A DNA stretch of 64,000 bases from Lagopus muta (Eukaryota > Chordata > Aves > Galliformes > Phasianidae): contig NC_064447.1 in assembly GCF_023343835.1 (NCBI RefSeq), positions 8,700,501 to 8,764,500 of the forward strand. The letters run 5' to 3'. Positions 40,545 to 49,407 of this stretch are shown one piece after another. Both the position numbers and the translations under genes were made by a program. The notes below the pieces were generated by a model. That model ran no database searches. It saw nothing but the letters and a program-made list of their open reading frames with translations, and was not told the DNA's origin. Position 1 is the first letter of the stretch, and each line of letters starts with the position of its first letter.

Positions 40545-41350
40545 GCGCGCCAAAACTGCCCCCCCCCCCCCCCCCTTCTGGGGTCCAGCAGGAGTACTGT
40601 CCAATCCCGTCCCCGCTCCCCTCACGCGAGAACCGCCCAACTAACACCGCCCTATCCAATCCCGTCCTTGCTCTCCTCAGGTGGGAAACGCCTACTAAGT
40701 GCCGCCGTGCCCAATCCTGACCCAGTAAGAACAGAGCGGCCTCTTCACCGCGTTTTTCCCGGCCCAAATTGCTATAGGGGCCGTCAGCGCTGTGGTAGCC
40801 TCCGTACTACGTGGCTAGGTCGTTTCCCGAGCACCAAACGCAACCGTTCCGCTGCTGCTACTGGAAAGTCGGGTCCTATGCCACCTCTCAGCCTCGATCA
40901 CATCCGTCGGGGAACTCCGGAGCAGCCATTGCTGGCCGAGTGGGCGGGTCGAGCGGGGCAGGGCGAGGATTGGTTTGGGCAGGGCGGGAGTGTCTACGAA
41001 TCGGATTGGGTGAAGCGGAGCAAGGCGGGAATGGAGGGCGGGCCAAGCCCTGACTGGGCTGCGGCGGGGATTGGTTCCCGCTGAAACTATCTAGGCAGTG
41101 ATTGGCTCTGAGCCAAAAAGGCGGGAACAGGAGGTGTGAAATACGAGCGCGTGCCGCAGCGTGAGGGAGTATCGGCGAAGGTGAGAAGGCGGCGGCGGCG
41201 GCGGCGGCAGAGCAGGGAACGGAGCCGGGAGCAGAGCGGAGTGCGGTGAGCCTGGCTGGGAAGCTGCGACTGGGGGTCGGTGAACTGATGAAAGGATTGG
41301 CTGTTGGCCATCGCGGCGATTTAGGTGGGGGCCGCGTGCGGTGTGCAATG
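40545..41350 (+). promoter_or_regulatory. CpG island promoter with seven CCAAT boxes, upstream of the satellite
   Basis: A GC- and CpG-rich block starts right after the ARHGAP17 3' end. It holds direct CCAAT boxes at 40601, 40656 and 40711, exactly 55 bp apart, and inverted ones at 40969, 41005, 41070 and 41101. E2F-like GGCGGGAA-type sequences are also present (for example near 41120). A 17-base C-run lies at 40559-40575 and a GGC triplet run at about 41190-41208. Good plus-strand donors occur at AAG|GTGAGAAG near 41179 and GCG|GTGAGCCTGG near 41246, so a noncoding first exon in the plus direction is plausible. No convincing protein start was found. NF-Y binding and direction are inferences. 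Confidence 0.65.
40601..40765 (+). repeat. 55-bp tandem repeat carrying CCAAT boxes (about 3 units)
   Basis: Units begin CCAATCCCGTCC at 40601 and 40656 and CCAATCCTGACC at 40711. Units 1 and 2 agree over most of their length; unit 3 diverges after its first third. Each starts with a CCAAT box, so the duplication multiplied a promoter element. Confidence 0.8.
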
Positions 41351-41582
41351 CCTGTGGGCACTGTGTGGAGATGGAGTCACGGCGGGAAAGGACTGCTGGT
41401 GGGCTGCTGCGGGAAGACAGGGCAGCTGTGCAGAAGTGCTGGAGCTGAAACACAGAAGGAGCGGAGAATAAAGATGTTGTGAGAAAACAGCAAGAGCTGA
41501 AATCACTGGTGTGAGCTTCCTATAAAGTTTTGTGGGCAAATATTGCTAGAGCTGAAATTGTGGGGCATGAGTTGGAAATAAA

Positions 41583-43530
41583 GCCTCATGGGGACAAAAA
41601 GGGGAGGCAGTGAAAGAACAGAACATGTGTTCAAAATAAAAATTGAGGCGGGAAACAGAGCATGTGGTAACAGTGCAGAGCTGCTGCTGGAACCCACAGC
41701 ACGGTGTGAAGGTGTGTTGGAGAGGCTGAGCTGCACAAAGCCAGGGCATCTCACTGGAGTGCAGTGCTGAGCTGAAGCTGACAAGGAGCTGAGAATAAAG
41801 GTGTTGTGGGAAACAGCAAGAGCTGAAATCACTGGTGTGAGTTTGTTACAGAGCTTTGAGGGGAAATGGAGAGTCGTTATTGTGGGGTGTGAGATGGAAA
41901 TCAAGATTTGAGGAAGGGAATCACAGATCGAGGTTTGAAATCCGTGGGTATGAGCTGACAGTGCAGAGCTGCTGCTGGAACTGACAGCTCAGGGCATGGA
42001 ATTGTGTGAGCAGAGCTGTGCAATGCTGGAGCAAACCCACAGTGTGCTGGGGCTGATGGAGCAGAGCTGGAGCTGAAACACACAAGGAGCTGACAATAAA
42101 AATCTTTGGGGAAAAGGGGCAAGAGCTGAAATCACTGGTGTCAGTTTATTACATTTCTTCATTGGGGGAAACAGGGCAAGACATGGGTTGCAAATCAGGA
42201 TGTGTGAGGGGACACAGGGCAAGGGCTGAAATCTCTGTGTATGAGCTGGTAATGCAGAGCTGCTGCTGGAACCCAGGGCACAGGGGTGAAGCTGTGTGAG
42301 TGAGGCAGAGCTGTGCAGTGCAGGAGCTGAATGAGACCAGGAGCTGAGAATAAAGATGTGAGCAGAATCCACAGAGCTGAAATCACTGGTGTGAATTTAT
42401 TATAAAAATTCTGGGGGGGAAACAGGACATGAGCTACAATCATGGGGAGTGCACTGGGAATAAAGATTTGGGGGCATCACAGGGCAAGAACTGAAGTCAG
42501 TCGGTGTGAGCTGACAGAGCAGAGCTGTACGACGCTGGAGCACAACCCCAGTGTGCAGAGCTGAGCTGAAGTATGGAAGGAGCTGAGAATAAAGATGTTG
42601 TGGGAAACAGAGCAAGAGCTGAAATCACTGGTGTGAGATTGTGATTAAGGTTTGGGGGGAAATGGGGCAAGACGTGAGTCGGGCTATGGGATCCTTGGGG
42701 GCCACAGGGCAAAGTGGAAATCACTGCGTATGAGCTGGTAATGCAGAGCTGCTGCTGGAACCCACGGCACGGGACAGAGATACGTCCAGCAGGCAGAGCT
42801 GCGTGCAGCCACAACACCTTGTGTACAGTGTGCAGTGCTGGAGCTGAAACAAGGAGCTGAGAATAAAGATGTTGTGGGAAACAGGGCAAGAGCTGAAATC
42901 ACTGGTGTCAGTTTGTTACAACACTTCACTGGGGAAAAGGATCTGTGAGGGGACACAGGGCAAGGGTGGAAATCACTGTGTATGAGCTGACAATGCAGAG
43001 CTGCTGCTGGAACCCACAGCACGGGCACAATGCTGTGTGAATATGAGGCAGAGCTGTGCAGTGCTGGGGCAGCTCACTGGAGTGCAGCGCTGGAGCTGAA
43101 GCTGACAAGGAGCTGAGAATAAAGATGTTGTGGGAAACAGGGCAAGAGCTGAAATCACTGGTGTGAGCTTCCTGTAAGGTTTCTGGGGAAGTCATGTGTG
43201 AGGTGAAATCATGGGGCAGGAGCTGGAAATCAAGGTGCATGGGAGGAACGGAGGGGAAGCCCTGAAATGATGGCACACGTTGGGAATAATGCTTGGGGTG
43301 GGAAACAGAGCAGCACTGACAGTGCAGAGCTGCTGCTGGAACCCACAGCACGGGGTGAAGGTGTGTGTGAGACAGAGCTGTGCAGTGCTGGAGCTGAAGC
43401 TGACAAGGAGCCGAGAATAAAGATGTTGTGGGAAACAGCAAGAGCTGAAATCACTGGTGTGAGCTTCCTATAAGGTTTTGTGGGCAAATATTGCAAGAGC
43501 TGAAATTGTGGGGCATAAGAGGGAAATCAA
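41583..43530 (+). repeat. Higher-order repeat unit 1 (1948 bp)
   Basis: First complete seven-monomer unit, measured from one GCCTCATGGGG anchor to the next. It differs from unit 2 at scattered single bases, for example near 41600 and around 42153. The close match implies recent duplication or ongoing homogenisation. Confidence 0.88.
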
Positions 43531-45478
43531 GCCTCATGGGGACAAAAATGGGAGGCAGTGAAAGAACAGAACATGTGTTCAAAATAAAAATTGAGGCGGG
43601 AAACAGAGCATGTGGTAACAGTGCAGAGCTGCTGCTGGAACCCACAGCACGGTGTGAAGGTGTGTTGGAGAGGCTGAGCTGCACAAAGCCAGGGCATCTC
43701 ACTGGAGTGCAGTGCTGAGCTGAAGCTGACAAGGAGCTGAGAATAAAGGTGTTGTGGGAAACAGAGCAAGAGCTGAAATTACTGGTGTGAGTTTGTTACA
43801 GAGCTTTGAGGGGAAATGGAGAGTCGTTATTGTGGGGTGTGAGATGGAAATCAAGATTTGAGGGGGGGAATCACAGATCGAGGTTTGAAATCCGTGGGTA
43901 TGAGCTGACAGTGCAGAGCTGCTGCTGGAACTGACAGCTCCGGGCATGGAATTGTGTGAGCAGAGCTGTGCAATGCTGGAGCAAACCCACAGTGTGCTGG
44001 GGCTGATGGAGCAGAGCTGGAGCTGAAACACACAAGGAGCTGACAATAAAAATCTTTGGGGAAACAGGGCAAGAGCTGAAATCACTGGTGTCCGTTTATT
44101 ACAAGACTTTGTTGGGGGAAACAGGGCAAGACATGGGTTGCAAATCAGGATGTGTGAGGGGACACAGGGCAAGGGCTGAAATCTCTGTGTATGAGCTGGT
44201 AATGCAGAGCTGCTGCTGGAACCCAGGGCACAGGGGTGAAGCTGTGTGAGTGAGGCAGAGCTGTGCAGTGCAGGAGCTGAATGAGACCAGGAGCTGAGAA
44301 TAAAGATGTGAGCAGAATCCACAGAGCTGAAATCACTGGTGTGAATTTATTATAAAAATTCTGGGGGGGAAACAGGACATGAGCTACAATCATGGGGAGT
44401 GCACTGGGAATAAAGATTTGGGGGCATCACAGGGCAAGAACTGAAATCAGTCGGTGTGAGCTGACAGAGCAGAGCTGTACGACGCTGGAGCACAACCCCA
44501 GTGTGCAGAGCTGAGCTGAAGTATGGAAGGAGCTGAGAATAAAGATGTTGTGGGAAACAGAGCAAGAGCTGAAATCACTGGTGTGAGATTGTGATTAAGG
44601 TTTGGGGGGAAATGGGGCAAGACGTGAGTCGGGCTATGGGATCCTTGGGGGCCACAGGGCAAAGTGGAAATCACTGCGTATGAGCTGGTAATGCAGAGCT
44701 GCTGCTGGAACCCACGGCACGGGACAGAGATACGTCCAGCAGGCAGAGCTGCGTGCAGCCACAACACCTTGTGTACAGTGTGCAGTGCTGGAGCTGAAAC
44801 AAGGAGCTGAGAATAAAGATGTTGTGGGAAACAGGGCAAGAGCTGAAATCACTGGTGTCAGTTTGTTACAACACTTCACTGGGGAAAAGGATCTGTGAGG
44901 GGACACAGGGCAAGGGTGGAAATCACTGTGTATGAGCTGGTAATGCAGAGCTGCTGCAGGAACCCACAGCACAGGCGCAATGCTGTGTGAATATGAGGCA
45001 GAGCTGTGCAGTGCTGGGGCAGCTCACTGGAGTGCAGCGCTGGAGCTGAAGCTGACAAGGAGCTGAGAATAAAGATGTTGTGGGAAACAGGGCAAGAGCT
45101 GAAATCACTGGTGTGAGCTTCCATTAAGGTTTCTGGGGAAGTCATGTGTGAGGTGAAATCATGGGACATGAGCTGGAAATCAAGGTGCATGGGAGGAACA
45201 GAGGGGAAGCCCTGAAATGATGGCACACATTGAGAATAAAGATTGGGAAGGGAAACAGCAGCACTGACTGTGCAGAGCTGCTGCTGGAACCCACAGCACG
45301 GGGTGAAGGTGTGTGTGAGACAGAGCTGTGCAGTGCTGGAGCTGAAGCTGACAAGGAGCCGAGAATAAAGATGTTGTGGGAAACAGCAAGAGCTGAAATC
45401 ACTGGTGTGAGCTTCCTATAAGGTTTTGTGGGCAAATACTGCAAGAGCTGAAATTGTGGGGCATAAGGTGGAAATCAA
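43531..45478 (+). repeat. Higher-order repeat unit 2 (1948 bp)
   Basis: Second complete seven-monomer unit, the same length as unit 1. Its monomer order is the same, and long stretches are base-for-base identical to unit 1. Confidence 0.88.
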
Positions 45479-47167
45479 GCCTCATGGGGACAAAAATGGG
45501 AGGCAGTGAAAGAACAATGAAAGTTCAAAATAAAAATTGAGGCGGGAAACAGAGCATGTGGTAACAGTGCAGAGCTGCTGCTGGAACCCACAGCACGGTG
45601 TGAAGGTGTGTTGGAGAGGCTGAGCTGCACAAAGCCAGGGCATCTCACTGGAGTGCAGTGCTGAGCTGAAGCTGACAAGGAGCTGAGAATAAAGGTGTTG
45701 TGGGAAACAGAGCAAGAGCTGAAATCACTGGTGTCAGTTTGTTACAGAGCTTTGAGCTCGCTGAAATCGAGTGAGAGTCGTTATTGTGGGGTGTGAGATG
45801 GAAATCAAGATTTGAGGGGGGGAATCACAGATCGAGGTTTGAAATCCGTGGGTATGAGCTGACAGTGCAGAGCTGCTGCTGGAACTGACAGCTCAGGGCA
45901 TGGAGGTGTGTGAGCAGAGCTGTGCAATGCTGGAGCAAACCCACAGTGTGCTGGGGCTGATGGAGCAGAGCTGGAGCTGAAACACACAAGGAGCTGACAA
46001 TAAAAATCTTTGGGGAAACAGGGCAAGAGCTGAAATCACTGGTGTCCGTTTATTACAAGACTTTGTTGGGGGAAACAGGGCAAGACATGGGTTGCAAATC
46101 AGGATGTGTGAGGGGACACAGGGCAAGGGCTGAAATCTCTGTGTATGAGCTGGTAATGCAGAGCTGCTGCTGGAACCCAGGGCACAGGGGTGAAGCTGTG
46201 TGAGTGAGGCAGAGCTGTGCAGTGCTGGAGCTGAATGAGACCAGGAGCTGAGAATAAAGATGTGAGCAGAATCCACAGAGCTGAAATCACTGGTGTGAAT
46301 TTATTATAAAAATTCTGGGGGGGAAACAGGACATGAGCTACAATCATGGGGAGTGCACTGGGAATAAAGATTTGGGGGCATCACAGGGCAAGAACTGAAA
46401 TCAGTCGGTGTGAGCTGACAGAGCAGAGCTGTACGACACTGGAGCACAACCCCAGTGTGCAGTGCTGAGCTGAAGTATGGAAGGAGCTGAGAATAAAGAT
46501 GTTGTGGGAAACAGAGCAAGAGCTGAAATCACTGGTGTGAGATTGTGATTAAGGTTTGGGGGGAAATGGGGCAAGACGTGAGTCGGGCTATGGGATCCTT
46601 GGGGGCACAGGGCAAAGTGGAAATCACTGCGTGTGAGCTGGTAATGCAGAGCTGCTGCTGGAACCCACGGCACGGGACAGAGATACGTCCAGCAGGCAGA
46701 GCTGCGTGCAGCCACAACACCTTGTGTACAGCGTGCAGTGCTGGAGCTGAAGGGGCAGCGCTGGAGCTGAAACAAGGAGCTGAGAATAAAGATGTGAGCA
46801 GAAAGTGCAGGAGCTGAAATCGCTGGTGTGAGTTTCTTATCAAACTTCCCAGGGGTAATGGGACAAGAGCTGAAATAATGGGATGTGAGCTGGAAATAAA
46901 GCTTGACGGGGAAACGTGGGGCACGAGCTGACAGTGCAGAGCTGCTGCTGGCACCCACAGCGCAGGGCATGGAGGTGTGTGAGCAGAGCTGTGCAACTCT
47001 GGAGCACAGCCACAGTGTGCAGTGCTGGAGCTGAAGCTGACAAGGAGCTGAGAATAAAGATGTTGTGGGAAACAGCAAGAGCTGAAATCACTGGTGTGAG
47101 CTTCCTATAAGGTTTTGTGGGCAAATATTGCAAGAGCTGAAATTGTGGGGCATAAGGTGGAAATCAA
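45479..47167 (+). repeat. Higher-order repeat unit 3 (1689 bp, rearranged)
   Basis: It follows units 1 and 2 for about 1.2 kb. At about 46745-47040 the expected monomers are replaced by a different type containing GCTGAAATAATGGGATGTGA and GGAAATAAAGCTTGA. That type otherwise appears only at the 3' edge, at about 48010-48060. The result is six monomers rather than seven. Unequal exchange with the array edge is the simplest explanation. Confidence 0.8.
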
Positions 47168-48110
47168 GCCTCATGGGGACAAAAATGGGAGGCAGTGAAA
47201 GAACAGAACATGTGTTCAAAATAAAAATTGAGGCGGGAAACAGAGCATGTGGTAACAGTGCAGAGCTGCTGCTGGAACCCACAGCACGGTGTGAAGGTGT
47301 GTTGGAGAGGCTGAGCTGCACAAAGCCAGGGCATCTCACTGGAGTGCAGTGCTGAGCTGAAGCTGACAAGGAGCTGAGAATAAAGGTGTTGTGGGAGACA
47401 GAGCAAGAGCTGAAATCACTGGTGTGAGTTTGTTACAGAGCTTTGAGGGGAAATGGAGAGTCGTTATTGTGGGGTGTGAGATGGAAATCAAGATTTGAGG
47501 GGGGGAATCACAGATCGAGGTTTGAAATCCGTGGGTATGAGCTGACAGTGCAGAGCTGCTGCTGGAACTGACAGCTCAGGGCATGGAATTGTGTGAGCAG
47601 AGCTGTGCAATGCTGGAGCAAACCCACAGTGTGCTGGGGCTGATGGAGCAGAGCTGGAGCTGAAACACACAAGGAGCTGACAATAAAAATCTTTGGGGAA
47701 AAGGGGCAAGAGCTGAAATCACTGGTGCCCGTTTATTGCAAGACTTTGTTGGGGGAAACAGGGCAAGACATGGGTTGCAAATCAGGATGTGTGAGGGGAC
47801 ACAGGGCAAGGGCTGAAATCTCTGTGTATGAGCTGGTAATGCAGAGCTGCTGCTGGAACCCAGGGCACAGGGGTGAAGCTGTGTGAGTGAGGCAGAGCTG
47901 TGCAGTGCAGGAGCTGAATGAGACCAGGAGCTGAGAATAAAGATGTGAGCAGAATCCACAGAGCTGAAATCACTGGTGTGGGTTACTTACAAAATCTCAT
48001 AGGGGAAATAGGACAGGAGCTGAAATAATGGGATGTGAGCTGGAAATAAAGCTTGAGGGGGAAACATGGGGCAAGGGCTGACAGTGCAGAACTGCTGCTG
48101 AAGCCCACAG
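47168..48110 (+). repeat. Higher-order repeat unit 4 (partial, decaying)
   Basis: The unit starts at the fourth anchor, keeps three clear monomers, then passes into diverged sequence. The last clear core is near 47965. Confidence 0.8.
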
Positions 48111-48670
48111 TGCAGGCATGAAGGCACATCCATCTGCTGGAGCATTTCCTGCCTGAATCTGATGGAGCTGAGCTGGATCTGAAACAGTGACGACAAGTTG
48201 GAAGATTCTTGGAGGAAATATTGGGCACAAGGTGTGAAAACTTCACTTTCAGACAGTGCAGTGCAAAGCCAGAGAGCTGCTTTGCTCGAGTATCCAACTC
48301 CTGGAGGTGACACGCACACTGTGAGTTGCACCTTTCCTGAACTGAGCCAAAGTAAACGTGCAAGCAGATGGCACATCCAGCAGCTGGAGCTGTCGGAAGG
48401 TAGAGCTCCTCTTCCACAGACTGTGCAGCATCTGTAAGATGGGGCAGATCTGAAACCGAAACACAAGGCGTGCTCTGGAAATACAGATCTTGACATGAGG
48501 CACAGGTCGTGAGCTGAAATGTTGGATCTGGGGGTGAACGTGGCATGTGGGCAGAGGTAGAAATGCCGCCGCCAGCAGAGCTGTGGGAAGCCAGAGCTCT
48601 TACTTGGAGTGAACAGCATCAGGATTAGAACTGCGGGGACAGAGCTGGAAATGTGGACTCTGGGCAATGG

Positions 48671-49029
48671 TGGGGCCACAGCACCCCTGGATGCAGCTCC
48701 TGTGCCCAGCTGCTGTGTGCATGTGGAGCTGGCAGCAGGAGCTCTGCCTGCTGGTGGATGCCTCATTTCTTGTGTTTGCTCTGGGTGCTCCCTGGGCAGC
48801 GCCAGGCTGAGGATGGCAGTTGAACCCCAGCAGCTGCTGCCCACTGTTCCAGGGAGCAGCAGCACCCTCAGCCCAGCCTGAGGATACGCAGGGACTCTGC
48901 TGGGTGCAGTCCTCAGTGCACAGTCATGCCAGGGTCCAGGCCTGGTGCTGTTCAGCCCTATCATCCCCCTGGGGTTCCAGGCATCTCCATAATAAACTTA
49001 AAGATCGTCTTCTGTCAACTTAAGGTATA
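48671..49029 (+). other. Unique sequence between the satellite and the convergent gene
   Basis: This roughly 360-bp stretch is rich in CAG/CTG words but no longer shows the satellite cores. It holds a plus-strand AATAAA at 48991-48996 near its right end. The 325-aa antisense open frame extending into it has no recognisable domain. Confidence 0.6.
48991..48996 (+). terminator. Plus-strand AATAAA beyond the satellite
   Basis: A canonical hexamer followed by T-rich sequence (GTCTTCTGTC). It could end a plus-strand transcript started at the 41-kb CpG island. It lies just 34 bases from the hexamer of the opposing gene. Confidence 0.4.
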
Positions 49030-49035
49030 TTTATT
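49030..49035 (-). terminator. Poly(A) signal of the BLUF-like gene (minus-strand AATAAA)
   Basis: TTTATT on the plus strand reads AATAAA on the minus strand. It lies about 370 bases past the TGA of the seven-exon minus-strand gene, giving a 3' UTR of ordinary length. Cleavage is expected near 49010. Confidence 0.6.
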
Positions 49036-49407
49036 CAAGTGCATCACTAATGTGACCACTTCTGCAGCCCATGAGATGGCAGTTCCACACCCACAGCAGT
49101 GCAGTTATCCCTGGGCTCTGCTGCTGCTCAGCTCCTCCTGCCTCATGGACTGCAATGGAAACCATGCATCTTTGTGTTGGAATTTGTGTGAAGCAGGAGA
49201 GTGCAAGAAGCAGCGCTGGGAACACACTGCATCAGGCAGATAAGTGCAAGGGAACGGGCCATACAGCTTCTGTGAATGAAAGGACAGCAAGTAACAGCAA
49301 TAGTCACATAACTCACTGGACTAATTTAGTTAACCTATAAATTCCATCATGTTCCATAATACATTTCATTCAGGTTACTAAACTAGACCTAAAGCCTCAC
49401 TGCAAAA
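49036..49407 (-). other. 3' UTR of the BLUF-like gene
   Basis: The sequence runs from the TGA at 49408-49410 to the minus-strand AATAAA. It shows no repeat and no further open frame that continues the protein. Confidence 0.6.

Larger units (their letters stand above)
41375..48670 (+). repeat. Large tandem satellite with higher-order repeat structure
   Basis: About 7.3 kb of related monomers, roughly 240-330 bp each. The most constant core is AGCTGAAATCACTGGTGT, which I count about 24 times between 41498 and 47975. Each monomer also tends to carry GCAGAGCTGCTGCTGGAA and GAGCTGAGAATAAAGATGTT. Seven monomers form a higher-order unit; the anchor GCCTCATGGGGACAAAAA recurs at 41583, 43531, 45479 and 47168. 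The first two periods are both 1948 bp and nearly identical; the third is 1689 bp. From about 48110 the repeat decays, with traces to about 48670. I recognise no known avian satellite in it. It lies directly downstream of a CpG island. Confidence 0.92.

Noticed and set aside
40668-41084. 138-codon plus-strand frame in the orphan CpG island
   Set aside because: It spans CCAAT repeats and promoter-like sequence with no family resemblance or phase-compatible next exon.
46401-47078. 225-codon minus-strand open frame in the satellite, with similar ones at 43699-44322 and elsewhere
   Set aside because: They read low-complexity repeated words (VPAAALH, LFSAPC). The 1948-bp period is not a multiple of three, so frames shift between units. 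Openness follows from composition, and there are no recognisable domains.
41375-48670. CRISPR-like or gene-cluster explanation for the repeats
   Set aside because: Repeats are head-to-tail satellite monomers of about 240-330 bp without unique spacers, in a vertebrate genome.
47987-48964. 325-codon minus-strand open frame at the right edge of the satellite
   Set aside because: It starts outside and runs into decaying satellite copies. It has no domain, no plausible splice partners and a repeat-like Cys/Ser-rich composition.
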